Notes under the pieces: model-generated
What the model saw: only the letters and a program-made list of their open reading frames with translations
What the model was told of the DNA's origin: nothing
Database searches by the model: none
Shown here: piece after piece, positions 26,821-36,191 of the stretch
Position numbering within the stretch: position 1 is the stretch's first letter
Layout of the letters: each line of letters starts with the position of its first letter
Position numbers and translations under genes: made by a program
Assembly (NCBI GenBank): GCA_031429355.1
Contig: JANOZM010000005.1
Span: 124,001-188,000 of the forward strand
Direction of reading: 5' to 3'
Source: JANOZM01 sp031429355
GTDB taxonomy: Bacteria; Pseudomonadota; Gammaproteobacteria; Burkholderiales; Burkholderiaceae_E
DNA length: 64,000 bases

Positions 26821-27489
26821 TTAAGAATTGTAGAGCTTGTTTTGTTGGATGTACTGTAGCACTGTAGGCGGCACTAGGGTAGTGACATCCTCATGCAGTT
26901 GTAACGAACGACGTAGCGCTGTGGACGACACCGCTACTGGTGGCATTGAAAAAAACACGATAGATCCGGCCGTTTTATCGGGTAGGGTTTGGCAGCCGTG
27001 CCGCTGCAATAATTGCTCTACCGGCCCAGGTAAATCGCTCAAATTAATGCTTTCGCGCTGGGTCACCGCAATATGGCAATAATTTAATAACTCGTCCCAA
27101 CGATGCCAAGTCGCTAAGTTACGAAACTGATCGCTACCCAAAATAAGAACTAGGCTATTGTTGCTCTTCACCTCATTTGCATCACGTTGACGAATTTCGA
27201 TCAACGTATCAATCGTATAACTTGGGCCTTCACGGCGCGTTTCTAATGCGTCGATACCCATTAAAGCTTGATCGTTATTGCAAGCATTTAGCCATGGTGC
27301 TAAAGCCAGATTAAGCATTTGCAACCGATGTTTGGCGGGTGTAATTGTCCGTGTTTTTTGCCAAGGTTGACCGCTAGGTATAAACAACAATTGATCTAAA
27401 TGCAGCGCATCAATCGCGGTTCGCGCAAGCGCTAGGTGCCCAATGTGTATCGGATCAAATGTGCCGCCTAAAAGACCTAAGCGCGCCAA
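26821..27489 (-). CDS. nadD: nicotinate-nucleotide adenylyltransferase
   Basis: 222 residues if started at the TTG at 27489, which places GLLGGTFDPIHIGHLALA at the N-terminus where the family has it. The frame stays open upstream into hemF, but those residues are out-of-frame hemF sequence. The GTFDPIHxGH motif binds ATP, and SSTALRRSLQ near the end is the ISSTxxR-type motif. It makes nicotinate adenine dinucleotide in NAD synthesis. The start lies two bases after the hemF stop, so translation may be coupled; a TTG start with a weak ribosome site suggests low output. Confidence 0.88.
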   Translation of the reverse strand: MARLGLLGGTFDPIHIGHLALARTAIDALHLDQLLFIPSGQPWQKTRTITPAKHRLQMLNLALAPWLNACNNDQALMGIDALETRREGPSYTIDTLIEIRQRDANEVKSNNSLVLILGSDQFRNLATWHRWDELLNYCHIAVTQRESINLSDLPGPVEQLLQRHGCQTLPDKTAGSIVFFSMPPVAVSSTALRRSLQLHEDVTTLVPPTVLQYIQQNKLYNS

Positions 27490-27490
27490 A

Positions 27491-28444
27491 TTAAACCCAT
27501 TCTTTGTGCGGTAAGAAATCGGTATACAACTTGGCCTCGGCGCTGCCCGGTTCGGGCGACCAGTTATAACGCCAATTAACAATTGGGGGCAGGGACATCA
27601 AAATACTTTCAGTGCGTCCACCCGATTGCAAACCAAACAAAGTGCCACGATCAAACACCAAATTAAACTCGACGTAGCGACCCCGACGATAGGCTTGAAA
27701 ATCGCGTTCGTGTTGCGTGTAAGGCTTGTCGACGTTGCGTTGCACGATGGGCGAGTAAGCGTTTAAAAAAGAATCACCAACGGCGCGCATCATCGCAAAA
27801 CTAGCTTCAAAACCATCGGCCGACCAATCGTCGTAAAAAATTCCGCCGACACCACGTGCTTCATTGCGGTGCTTCAAATGAAAATAGTCGTCGCAATGTT
27901 TCTTTAATTTTGCGTGGGTGCCTGCACCAAACGGTTCGACTGTGTCTTTGCAGATTTGATGAAAGTGTTTTACGTCTTGCTCGGTCGTGTAATAGGGGGT
28001 TAAGTCCATCCCGCCGCCAAACCACCAAATGGGTTCTTCTTTGCCCGCCGGATCGTAGGCAATCAAAAAACGGACGTTTAAATGCACCGTGGGAACAAAC
28101 GGATTACGTGGATGCATAACCAACGAAACACCCATTGCCTCTGCGGGTCGATTAGCCAGTTGGGGGCGTAAAGCCGTGGCAGAGGCAGGCATTTTATTTA
28201 CCTTTACATCCGAAAAACCAACGCCACCACGCTCGAAAACTGCACCATTTTCTAAGATACGCGTACGACCACCGCCGCCTTCTTCGCGCTTCCAAAGATC
28301 TTCAATAAATTGCGCCTTGGATTGCGCTGAATTCGAACTGACACCATTCGACTCGAGTGCTTGCAATCCCGCAGTAATTCGGTCTTGCAAGTCGTGTAAG
28401 TAGGCGCGAACGCGTTGCGAATCGACACTATTGGATTGACTCAA
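27491..28444 (-). CDS. hemF: oxygen-dependent coproporphyrinogen III oxidase
   Basis: 317 residues. Diagnostic stretches include WWFGGGMDLTPYY, KKHCDDYFHLKHR, GGIFYDDW and RYVEFNLVFDRGT. The enzyme decarboxylates two propionates of coproporphyrinogen III with O2 in heme synthesis, so the cell expects oxygen. It lies between purD and nadD with short gaps, as in many betaproteobacteria. Heme supply is relevant to the P450 in this window, though nothing links their regulation. Confidence 0.96.
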   Translation of the reverse strand: MSQSNSVDSQRVRAYLHDLQDRITAGLQALESNGVSSNSAQSKAQFIEDLWKREEGGGGRTRILENGAVFERGGVGFSDVKVNKMPASATALRPQLANRPAEAMGVSLVMHPRNPFVPTVHLNVRFLIAYDPAGKEEPIWWFGGGMDLTPYYTTEQDVKHFHQICKDTVEPFGAGTHAKLKKHCDDYFHLKHRNEARGVGGIFYDDWSADGFEASFAMMRAVGDSFLNAYSPIVQRNVDKPYTQHERDFQAYRRGRYVEFNLVFDRGTLFGLQSGGRTESILMSLPPIVNWRYNWSPEPGSAEAKLYTDFLPHKEWV

Positions 28445-28480
28445 AAGTCTGCTCTTTCTTTTACAAGGTTTCCGAGAGGA

Positions 28481-29773
28481 TTAACCCGATTTTTTACGAT
28501 TGATCGCCAAATGGCCAATATCGCGGCGCATTTGCATGCCATCAAATTTAATTTTATCAGCAGCGTCGTAAGCCTTTTGCTGCGCGACGCGAGTAGAGTC
28601 ACCGAGTGCCGTTACGCACAACACGCGGCCACCCGACGTAATGCACTCGTCATTTTTTATGGATGTACCCGCATGGAAAACAAAGTGATCTTCGGCGCTG
28701 CGATTACCCTGGGCAGGCAGGCCGTGAATGATGTCGCCAAGTCTAGGTTCGTCGGGATAATTGTTTGAGGCCATGACGACACCTAAGGCAACTCGACGAT
28801 CCCACTCAATCTCAACAGTGTCTAATCGGCCAGCAATAGCAGCCTCTACTACGGGAACCCAATCGCTTTTCATGCGGGCCATAATGGGTTGTGTTTCTGG
28901 ATCACCCATGCGGCAATTAAATTCAAGGACTTTTACTTTGCCTTTAGGGTCGATCATTAAACCGGCGTATAAAAATCCGGTAAATTCTATGCCGTCTTTG
29001 GCCATGCCTTGAATAGTTGGGTGAATCACTTCACGCAAAACGCGGGCGTTTACTGTCGGTGTTACAACAGGTGCTGGCGAATACGCACCCATACCGCCCG
29101 TGTTGGGACCTTGGTCGCCATCTTTTAAGCGTTTATGATCTTGGCTCGATGCCATTACTAATGCGTTTTTGCCGTCAACCATCACAATAAAGCTAGCTTC
29201 TTCACCGGCCAAAAATTCTTCGATAACCACGCGAGCGCCAGCGTCGCCCATTTTGTTATCAAGCAACATCATGTCAATGGCAGCGTGAGCCTCGGCCACA
29301 GATAAAGCCACAACTACGCCCTTGCCAGCCGCTAAACCGTCGGCTTTTACAACGATTGGTGCGCCTTTAAGATCGACATAGGCATGGGCTGCCGCCGCTT
29401 CTGAAAAAGTTTGATAGTCGCCTGTAGGAATTCCGTGGCGCGTCATGAACGCCTTGGCAAAATCTTTCGATGACTCTAGTTGGGCCGCCGCTTTTGTGGG
29501 GCCAAAAATTTTGAGGCCTTTTTTGCGAAACACGTCAACGATGCCTGCTGCTAGTGGTACTTCGGGCCCTACAACTGTAAACGCAATACCTTCGCGTTCG
29601 GCAAACAGTGCCAATGAATCAATATTGGTTAGTGGCAAATTTTGTAAATTGGGTTCGCGCGCAGTGCCACCGTTACCCGGCGCTACATACACCACTTGCA
29701 CTTTGCTAGAGCGTGACAATCGCCATGCCATCGCATGCTCACGCCCCCCACCGCCAACGACCAATATTTTCAT
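28481..29773 (-). CDS. purD: phosphoribosylamine-glycine ligase
   Basis: 430 residues from the ATG at 29773, which puts MKILVVGGGGREHAMAW at the N-terminus. Seventeen further in-frame upstream residues are not family-like. ATP-grasp features include GLAAGKGVVVA, the EEFLAGEEASF loop and LEFNCRMGDPETQ. It makes glycinamide ribonucleotide in purine synthesis. It sits between yebC and hemF on the same strand. Confidence 0.96.
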   Translation of the reverse strand: MKILVVGGGGREHAMAWRLSRSSKVQVVYVAPGNGGTAREPNLQNLPLTNIDSLALFAEREGIAFTVVGPEVPLAAGIVDVFRKKGLKIFGPTKAAAQLESSKDFAKAFMTRHGIPTGDYQTFSEAAAAHAYVDLKGAPIVVKADGLAAGKGVVVALSVAEAHAAIDMMLLDNKMGDAGARVVIEEFLAGEEASFIVMVDGKNALVMASSQDHKRLKDGDQGPNTGGMGAYSPAPVVTPTVNARVLREVIHPTIQGMAKDGIEFTGFLYAGLMIDPKGKVKVLEFNCRMGDPETQPIMARMKSDWVPVVEAAIAGRLDTVEIEWDRRVALGVVMASNNYPDEPRLGDIIHGLPAQGNRSAEDHFVFHAGTSIKNDECITSGGRVLCVTALGDSTRVAQQKAYDAADKIKFDGMQMRRDIGHLAINRKKSG

Positions 29774-29783
29774 TAGACCAAAA

Positions 29784-30506
29784 TCACGCAAAGACCGCGT
29801 TGTGGAAAACTTCTTGCACGTCATCTAAGCTTTCGATGACATCAATTAATTTTTGCATTCGTTGTGCATCATCGCCCGCTAACTCGGTTTGTGCATCTGG
29901 GCGCATGGTAATTTCTGCTAGCTCGGCTTTTAGGCCTTTAGCCTCTAAAGCAGCGCGTACTGCCGAAAACGAACCAATAGGGCACAACACTTCGATGCTG
30001 CCCTCATCATCCGAAATAACATCGTCCGCACCCGCGTCCAGCGCGGCTTCCATAACAATATCTTCGTTGGTGCCCGGTGCAAACAATAATTGGCCGCAGT
30101 GTTTGAACATAAACGAAACCGAGCCATCCGTGCCCAAATTGCCACCGTATTTATTAAAAGCGTGGCGAACTTCTGCGACGGTGCGGGTTTTGTTGTCGGT
30201 CATGCAGTCGACAATAACGGCGGCTCCGCCAATGCCGTAACCTTCGTAACGAATTTCTTCGAGTTGCGCGCCATCTAATCCGCCTGAACCTTTTTGAATG
30301 GCTCGCAATACAGTATCTTTGGACATATTGGCATCGGAGGCCTTGTCAATCGCCAAGCGTAGTCGCGGGTTGATGGTTGTATCGGCCCCGCCCATTCGGG
30401 CAGCAACTGTAATTTCTTTAATGACCCGTGTAAAAACCTTCCCGCGTTTTTCGTCTTGACGGTTTTTGCGATGTTGTATGTTCGCCCACTTGGAATGCCC
30501 AGCCAT
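29784..30506 (-). CDS. yebC: YebC/TACO1-family protein
   Basis: 240 residues. MAGHSKWANIQHRK at the start and GYGIGGAAVIVDCMTDNKTRT are family signatures. The older view is of a transcriptional regulator; more recent work on the family points to help in translating polyproline stretches. The next gene, purD, begins ten bases after its stop. It is divergent from the HerA-like gene with only 70 bases between start codons, so the two promoter regions overlap. Confidence 0.95.
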   Translation of the reverse strand: MAGHSKWANIQHRKNRQDEKRGKVFTRVIKEITVAARMGGADTTINPRLRLAIDKASDANMSKDTVLRAIQKGSGGLDGAQLEEIRYEGYGIGGAAVIVDCMTDNKTRTVAEVRHAFNKYGGNLGTDGSVSFMFKHCGQLLFAPGTNEDIVMEAALDAGADDVISDDEGSIEVLCPIGSFSAVRAALEAKGLKAELAEITMRPDAQTELAGDDAQRMQKLIDVIESLDDVQEVFHNAVFA

Positions 30507-30576
30507 AAAGAGTCACGCTAAAAAAAGAGTCATTAACAGGGTAGGATTATCTCATATCAAAAACAAGGAAATTGAA

Positions 30577-32136
30577 ATGTCGGGAAACAACACGACTTTT
30601 GCGGGCTTAAACATTGCAACGTCCGAACAGATCAGCCTAGATTTACTGCCAGCGTTGGCTAACCGCCACGGACTTATCACAGGGGCAACTGGTACCGGCA
30701 AGACAGTAAGCCTGCAAGTTTTGGCAGAAAAACTGTCAGGCATCGGCGTGCCTTGTTTTATGGCAGACGTTAAAGGCGACTTGTCAGGCATTTCCCAAGC
30801 GGGCCATTTAAGCCCAAAATTGAAAGAGCGCCTAGATCGCTTAAAACTACCCGAGCCAATTTTTAAAGGCTGTCCAACCACCCTGTGGGATGTGTTTGGA
30901 GAAAAAGGCCATCCAGTACGCGCCACGGTAAGCGACATGGGGCCGCTGATGTTGTCGCGTATTTTGAACCTAAACGATGTGCAAGAAGGCGTATTGCACC
31001 TCGTGTTTCGCATCGCTGACGAGCGCGGTTTGCTGTTGCTCGATGCAAAAGACTTGCGCGCTATGTTGCAATTTGTAGGTGAGAACGCCAAAGACTTAAC
31101 CACCGAATACGGCAATGTATCGGCCGCTTCTATCGGTGCAATTCAACGTAGTTTGTTAGCGTTGGACGACCAAGGCGCTGATCAGTTTTTTGGCGAACCA
31201 ATGCTAAACCTGCAAGACATGATGCAAACCATCGATGGTAAAGGCGTAATTAACGTTTTAACTGCGGATCGTTTGCTAAATGCCCCGCGCTTATACGGGA
31301 CGTTTTTACTATGGATGCTGTCGGAGCTATTCGAGACCTTGCCCGAGGTTGGTGATTTAGAAAAACCGAAGTTTGTGTTCTTTTTTGACGAAGCCCATTT
31401 GTTGTTTAACGAAGCACCGGCTAATTTATTAAACAAAATTGAACAAATCGTACGTTTAGTACGCTCTAAAGGTGTGGGCGTTTATTTTGTAACGCAGAAT
31501 CCTCTGGATATACCCGATACTGTTTTGGGGCAGCTAGGTAATCGTATTCAACATGCGTTACGCGCCTTTACCCCACGCGATCAAAAAGCAGTACAAACAG
31601 CCGCCGAAACAATGCGGGCCAATCCTAAGTTCGACACGGTACAGGCGATTAGTGAGCTTGCTGTTGGCGAGGCGTTGATTTCGTTTTTAGATGATAAAGG
31701 TCGCCCTTGTGTAGTTGAGCGTGCCTTTATTAATCCGCCGGGCTCTAGGATTGGGCCGTTAAACGATGATGAGCGTAAACAAGTCGTTGCTACGTCTATC
31801 GTGGCTGGAATTTACGATAAAACAGTAGATCGTTTGTCGGCCTACGAAAAAATTAAAGGGCGAGTTGCACAAAGTTCAGGTGTGTCTAAAAATGACGATT
31901 CTGCAAGTTCCGAGACGCAAACCACTGAAACTAACCAACCGAGCCTAGGCGATAGAATTAAAGAGCAAATGGGCGATGTGTTTGGTGGCAATAGTCCGGC
32001 CCGCGGTTCGAAGCCAAGTTCCAGCCGAAAGGATTCAGTGCTTGATAGCTTTGCCAAAAGTGCCGCGCGTTCGATTGGGTCTACTGTTGGTCGTGCGATC
32101 ATTCGGGGTGTGTTGGGTTCGATCTTGAAGCGATAG
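30577..32136 (+). CDS. HerA/DUF853-type ATPase (YjgR-like)
   Basis: 519 residues from the ATG at 30577, preceded by AAGGAAAT. Walker A GATGTGKT is at residues 36-43 and Walker B FFFDEAHLLF is near 267. YFVTQNPLDIPDTVLGQLGNRIQHALRAFTPRDQKA is the conserved HerA-FtsK-like segment. The C-terminal 90 residues are Ser/Lys-rich and probably disordered. The family is annotated as helicase-like, but its cellular role is poorly known. No nuclease of the NurA type sits beside it. Confidence 0.88.
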   Translation: MSGNNTTFAGLNIATSEQISLDLLPALANRHGLITGATGTGKTVSLQVLAEKLSGIGVPCFMADVKGDLSGISQAGHLSPKLKERLDRLKLPEPIFKGCPTTLWDVFGEKGHPVRATVSDMGPLMLSRILNLNDVQEGVLHLVFRIADERGLLLLDAKDLRAMLQFVGENAKDLTTEYGNVSAASIGAIQRSLLALDDQGADQFFGEPMLNLQDMMQTIDGKGVINVLTADRLLNAPRLYGTFLLWMLSELFETLPEVGDLEKPKFVFFFDEAHLLFNEAPANLLNKIEQIVRLVRSKGVGVYFVTQNPLDIPDTVLGQLGNRIQHALRAFTPRDQKAVQTAAETMRANPKFDTVQAISELAVGEALISFLDDKGRPCVVERAFINPPGSRIGPLNDDERKQVVATSIVAGIYDKTVDRLSAYEKIKGRVAQSSGVSKNDDSASSETQTTETNQPSLGDRIKEQMGDVFGGNSPARGSKPSSSRKDSVLDSFAKSAARSIGSTVGRAIIRGVLGSILKR

Positions 32137-32147
32137 AAAGTAATGGT

Positions 32148-33041
32148 TTGAAAAATACCCTATTGGGTGGATTAGCACTGGGCATTTTGGGCGCCACTTT
32201 GTTTTCGGGTAAAGCCATCATTGTAAAGTTGGCCTATCGCTACGGTGCCGATCCCACCAGTTTAATTGCACTGCGCATGATCTTTGCGTTTCCGTTTTTT
32301 GCGTATGCCGCTTGGGTCACAAGCAAAGGTGATTTTGCTTGGCAAAAAGGCGATCGTTTAAAAGTCTTTATGTTGGGCACAATAGGTTACTACGCAGCCA
32401 GTTATTTAGATTTTTTGGGACTGCAATACATTAGCGCCGGGTTAGAACGCATTATTTTGTATTTAAGCCCGACCTTTGTTTTACTGATTTCGGTTTTTTG
32501 GTTAAAAAAGAAAATTGGCCCACCACAAATGCTTGCTTTGGCTATTTGTTATGCCGGTTTGTTTTTTGTGTTTTGGCACGACCTATCGCTAACCGGAAAA
32601 AACGTACCGCTCGGCGCAGCCTTGGTCCTTGGAAGTGCGCTTTGTTACGCAGTGTATTTAACTGCTAGTGGTGAAATGATTAAACGGTTCGGTGCGATTC
32701 GTCTAACCTCTTGGACCAGTTTAGTTAGTACTGTTTGGTGTGTTGGTCAGTCGTTGATATTCGATCCCGTTGCCTTAGTTAGCCAAGCCTCACAAGTGTA
32801 TTGGCTATCGGTTGCAAACGGATTTTTTTGTACTGTGCTGCCGGTTTTTTTAACGATGATGGCGATTCAAAAAATTGGTAGTACTTCAGCCTCACAAACC
32901 GGCATGGTCGGGCCATTGGCGACGATATTTTTGGCGGCGTGGTTTTTGGCCGAACCTATTAACGCCACACAGCTCATTGGTACTGCTGTTGTGATGGTGG
33001 GCATCTTTGTTTTATCGCGCAGTAAGTTTGAAAAAACCTAA
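32148..33041 (+). CDS. EamA/DMT-family transporter
   Basis: 297 residues with ten hydrophobic helices in two EamA halves (about 5-140 and 150-295). The start appears to be TTG at 32148: an ATG five bases earlier is out of frame and stops at once. The N-terminal LGILGATLFSGKAIIVKLAYRYGADP and late GPLATIFLAAWFLAEPI are typical drug/metabolite exporters. The substrate is not predictable. It follows the HerA-like gene by 11 bases. Confidence 0.85.
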   Translation: MKNTLLGGLALGILGATLFSGKAIIVKLAYRYGADPTSLIALRMIFAFPFFAYAAWVTSKGDFAWQKGDRLKVFMLGTIGYYAASYLDFLGLQYISAGLERIILYLSPTFVLLISVFWLKKKIGPPQMLALAICYAGLFFVFWHDLSLTGKNVPLGAALVLGSALCYAVYLTASGEMIKRFGAIRLTSWTSLVSTVWCVGQSLIFDPVALVSQASQVYWLSVANGFFCTVLPVFLTMMAIQKIGSTSASQTGMVGPLATIFLAAWFLAEPINATQLIGTAVVMVGIFVLSRSKFEKT

Positions 33042-33073
33042 TTTTAAAGTCCGCAATTTTTTTGGAGAATCAA

Positions 33074-34042
33074 ATGGCAACAGTTGTTCGTGTACATACC
33101 CCCGGCGGTGCCGATGCAATGCAAATTGAACAAATGCAAGTGGGTGATCCAGGCCCAGGTGAAGCGCGTGTTCGTAATCATGCAGTCGGACTAAACTACA
33201 TCGACGTGTACTACCGTAGTGGCTTGTATCCAATGCCTGCCCCTTACGCACTAGGCCTAGAAGGCGCTGGAGTTGTAGAGGCTGTTGGCAGTGGCGTAAC
33301 GCATGTAAAAGTAGGTGACCGTGTTGCCTATGCTGGGCAACCTTTAGGTGCTTACAGCGATGTACGTGTAATGCCAGCAAAGCCCTTAGTAAAACTGCCT
33401 GATTCGATTAGTTTCGACACCGGTGCCGCCATGATGTTGCAAGGCATGACCGTGCAATATTTGTTGCGTCGTACGTTTAAAGTGCAAGCAGGTCAAACGA
33501 TTTTATTTCACGCTGCGGCGGGCGGTGTTGGGCTGATTGCAATGCAATGGGCAAAGGCACTAGGCGCTACAGTTATTGGCACCGTCGGGTCTGACGAAAA
33601 AGCAGCGCTGGCTAAAGCCAATGGCTGTGATCACGCCATTGTGTATACCCGCGAAAATTTTGTAGAGCGCGTCAAAGAAATTACTAACGGCGCGGGTGTT
33701 CCCGTGGTGTATGACTCGATTGGTAAAGATACTTTCCAAGGCTCGCTCGATTGCTTGCAACCGTTTGGCACTATGGTTAGTTTTGGTAACGCTTCGGGCC
33801 CAGTAGCGCCAATGCCATTAACAGCGTTAAAAGGGTCATTGTTTATTACGCGCCCATCGTTAATGCCCTACACCGAAAAGCGTAGCGATTTAGAAGCAAC
33901 CGCTCAAGATTTGTTTGATGTGGTTCAGGCGGGTACTGTAAAAATTCATGTTTCGCAGCGCTATGCATTAAGTGATGTAGCTCAAGCTCATCGCGATTTA
34001 GAGGGACGTAAAACAACTGGAAGCACCGTTTTAATTCCTTAA
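33074..34042 (+). CDS. zinc-independent quinone oxidoreductase (NADPH)
   Basis: 322 residues from the ATG at 33074, with GGAG nine bases upstream. The medium-chain reductase fold shows LNYIDVYYRSGLYP, GLEGAGVVEAVG and the cofactor loop HAAAGGVGLIAMQWAKALGA. The zinc-binding cysteines of alcohol dehydrogenases are absent, as expected for QorA-type enzymes. It probably reduces quinones or other enones with NADPH. It is in line with the EamA transporter upstream and the dehydrogenase downstream. Confidence 0.92.
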   Translation: MATVVRVHTPGGADAMQIEQMQVGDPGPGEARVRNHAVGLNYIDVYYRSGLYPMPAPYALGLEGAGVVEAVGSGVTHVKVGDRVAYAGQPLGAYSDVRVMPAKPLVKLPDSISFDTGAAMMLQGMTVQYLLRRTFKVQAGQTILFHAAAGGVGLIAMQWAKALGATVIGTVGSDEKAALAKANGCDHAIVYTRENFVERVKEITNGAGVPVVYDSIGKDTFQGSLDCLQPFGTMVSFGNASGPVAPMPLTALKGSLFITRPSLMPYTEKRSDLEATAQDLFDVVQAGTVKIHVSQRYALSDVAQAHRDLEGRKTTGSTVLIP

Positions 34043-34086
34043 CCGTATAGGCCAAACCTTTCATTTTTTTAGGCAATCAAACTCGC

Positions 34087-35160
34087 ATGAACCATTACAA
34101 AATAGCCACCATCCCCGGCGACGGAATCGGTAAAGAAGTCATCCCAGCAGGGACCGAAGTTTTAAAATCACTGGCTAACAATAGTGGCTCCACGTTCGAG
34201 TTTGAAGATTTTGATTGGGGTGGTGATTACTATCGCAAACACGGCATGATGATGCCCGCTAATGGTCTAGATGCATTGCGCAACAAAGATGCGATTATGT
34301 TTGGCTCGGCTGGCGACCCGGATATTCCCGATCACATTACCCTGTGGGGTTTGCGCTTAAAAATTTGCCAAGGTTTTGATCAATACGCCAATGTGCGCCC
34401 AACGCGAATTTTGCCGGGTATCGACGGGCCTCTAAAACGCTGCGCAATAAAAGATCTTGATTGGGTAATCGTGCGCGAAAACTCCGAAGGTGAATACGCT
34501 GGTGTTGGTGGCCGGGCGCATCAAGGCCATCCCATCGAAGTAGCTACCGATGTTTCGATGATGACCCGTGTTGGTGTTCAGCGAATTATGCGTTACGCAT
34601 TTAAACTGGCGCAGTCTCGGCCTCGCAAGTTATTAACAGTGGTCACGAAATCTAACGCGCAACGCCATGCAATGGTAATGTGGGATGAAATTGCCGCCGA
34701 GATCGCGCAAGAATTTCCCGACGTTAAGTGGGATAAAGAATTGGTTGATGCCGCTACCGCGCGCATGGTAAATCGACCGGCTACTTTAGATACCTTGGTC
34801 GCTACTAATTTGCATGCCGATATTTTAAGTGACTTAGCTGCCGCTCTTGCCGGTAGCCTTGGCATTGCGCCTACAGGCAATATAGACCCAGAACGCCGCT
34901 ACCCTTCAATGTTTGAACCCATTCATGGTTCGGCGTTTGACATCATGGGCAAAGGCTTAGCTAACCCTATTGGTACGTTTTGGTCTGCTGTGATGATGCT
35001 AGAGCACTTAAATGAACCTAAGGCAGCGGCACGGTTAATGGCAGCGATTGAAAGCGTTACGGCCAATCCAGCGCTGCACACGCGCGATTTGGGTGGCACG
35101 GCGACCACCGCGCAAGTTACCGAGGCCGTTTGTAAAGTTTTGCTTAAAAATCACTCCTGA
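34087..35160 (+). CDS. tartrate dehydrogenase-like beta-decarboxylating dehydrogenase
   Basis: 357 residues. IPGDGIGKEVIPAG at the start and VRENSEGEYAGVGGR place it in the isopropylmalate/isocitrate/tartrate dehydrogenase family. DWGGDYYRKHGMMMP and SAGDPDIPDHITLWGLRLKI match the tartrate dehydrogenase/D-malate branch. Metal-binding aspartates lie in NLHADILSDLAAAL. It would oxidise tartrate or D-malate with NAD and metal. Choice between these substrates needs testing. No tartrate transporter is adjacent. Confidence 0.88.
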   Translation: MNHYKIATIPGDGIGKEVIPAGTEVLKSLANNSGSTFEFEDFDWGGDYYRKHGMMMPANGLDALRNKDAIMFGSAGDPDIPDHITLWGLRLKICQGFDQYANVRPTRILPGIDGPLKRCAIKDLDWVIVRENSEGEYAGVGGRAHQGHPIEVATDVSMMTRVGVQRIMRYAFKLAQSRPRKLLTVVTKSNAQRHAMVMWDEIAAEIAQEFPDVKWDKELVDAATARMVNRPATLDTLVATNLHADILSDLAAALAGSLGIAPTGNIDPERRYPSMFEPIHGSAFDIMGKGLANPIGTFWSAVMMLEHLNEPKAAARLMAAIESVTANPALHTRDLGGTATTAQVTEAVCKVLLKNHS

Positions 35161-35224
35161 CATATCGCTGTCAGTAGCCCCTGACTACAATGGTGATTCC
35201 ATCACTTATTTCAAGGAGATTCCC

Positions 35225-35593
35225 ATGGTTGGCAATGCAAGTTGGTTCGAAATTCCCACGGTCGATTTTGAGCGTGCAGTCAAATTTTACGAAGCAGTGT
35301 TTCAAGTAACCATGAAGCGCGAAAATATTGGTGGCGACATGGCGGTTTTTTCGGGCGAGCAAGATGCGGTTACTGGTGCACTAGTTGCACCGCAGCCGGG
35401 CTACACCCCATCTGCCGAAGGTCCAACCATTTATCTAAACGCGGGTAACGATTTGCAGCCTTTGTTAGATAGGGCAGCGAAACAAGGTGGTCAGGTTATG
35501 TTGCCAAAAACAGCATTGCCGCCGGGTATGGGTTTCTTTGCCCACTTAAAGGATAGCGAAGGTAATCGGGTTGGTTTGCATTCGATGAATTAA
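35225..35593 (+). CDS. VOC-family (glyoxalase-like) protein
   Basis: 122 residues from the ATG at 35225, with AAGGAGAT upstream. The start NASWFEIPTVDFERAVKFYEAVF and the ending GNRVGLHSMN are typical of a single-domain vicinal-oxygen-chelate protein of the bleomycin-resistance/glyoxalase class. Function in this subgroup is usually unknown. Its stop marks the left edge of the scarred region that follows. Confidence 0.9.
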   Translation: MVGNASWFEIPTVDFERAVKFYEAVFQVTMKRENIGGDMAVFSGEQDAVTGALVAPQPGYTPSAEGPTIYLNAGNDLQPLLDRAAKQGGQVMLPKTALPPGMGFFAHLKDSEGNRVGLHSMN

Positions 35594-35732
35594 TCAAATA
35601 GCTAAGAAGGCCTTTGATGCTGATCGCGTTTTACGTTTAAAAGTTTCCGAAGCTAAATTTAAAGACGAGGCCGGAAAACGCCTAGCTGATTTTATGCGGA
35701 AGCAAAAAACTCTCGATATTTTGAAGGTGTGA
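35589..35732 (+). pseudogene. unassigned coding-like remnant
   Basis: A 47-codon open stretch with no start of its own begins right after the VOC gene. It reads ...DADRVLRLKVSEAKFKDEAG... and has coding-like composition as far as about 35700. Its last residues run into the duplicated AraC fragment in another frame. I do not recognise the family. It looks like the 3' stub of a gene lost during rearrangement. Confidence 0.4.
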
Positions 35733-35757
35733 TACCGGTTGCGCGTTTAAATTCGCG
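35702..35757 (-). pseudogene. duplicated 3' fragment of the adjacent AraC-family gene
   Basis: Read on the minus strand this encodes GREFKRATGITPSKYREFF, almost the same as REFKRATGITPSKYRESF at the C-terminus of the intact AraC gene. At DNA level, 35702-35757 matches 36723-36778 at 51 of 56 positions in the same orientation. The match stops sharply on the right side. It is therefore a direct repeat flanking the second toxin-antitoxin pair and the transposase fragment. Confidence 0.82.
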
Positions 35758-35771
35758 CCCACTATGTTTTA

Positions 35772-36191
35772 TTACAGCGCATCTTTACAAAACTGGGCGG
35801 GAGTAACGATTCGTGCCTGCCCGGCGTTACCCTTTTTCAGCAAGCCCGCCCGCCGATCTCCTGTAATCAGGTAATCAGCTTGACCATCGAGGGCCATCAC
35901 AAATAGATATTCATCGTGCGGGTCGCTAATTTCAGTGCCTTGGGGCAGGGCAGATAATCGCTCTAGAACTACTGCATTGTGCATATTGTTGACCATCGCG
36001 CCAATGCGATGGGCCGGGAGAATCGCTTTTAATTTCGGGTACCGACTGGCACGGCGCAGTTCATCAAGCTGGGCGGCTGAGGTAATGAGTTCGAATCGAC
36101 CGGCTCGCCAAGCTTTGTAAATCACATCGGGAGGTCCGTGTTTGGAAATCAACGCACTGAGCAGCACGTTGCTATCTAAAACCACCCGCAT
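35772..36191 (-). CDS. PIN-domain toxin, second toxin-antitoxin pair
   Basis: 139 residues. MRVVLDSNVLLSALISKHGPP is the start of the PIN family annotated as putative toxin components (COG1569-like), with Asp6 as a metal ligand. ELRRASRYPKL, DPHDEYLFVMALDGQADYLITGD and RIVTPAQF complete the pattern. It is a likely ribonuclease. The antitoxin stop and the toxin start share one base (TAATG). It differs in sequence from the VapC at 20078-20476. Confidence 0.88.
   Translation of the reverse strand: MRVVLDSNVLLSALISKHGPPDVIYKAWRAGRFELITSAAQLDELRRASRYPKLKAILPAHRIGAMVNNMHNAVVLERLSALPQGTEISDPHDEYLFVMALDGQADYLITGDRRAGLLKKGNAGQARIVTPAQFCKDAL

Noticed and set aside
30466..30576. 37-codon upstream extension of the HerA-like gene
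   Set aside because: It overlaps the divergent yebC start. The ATG at 30577 has a good ribosome site and is where family homology begins.
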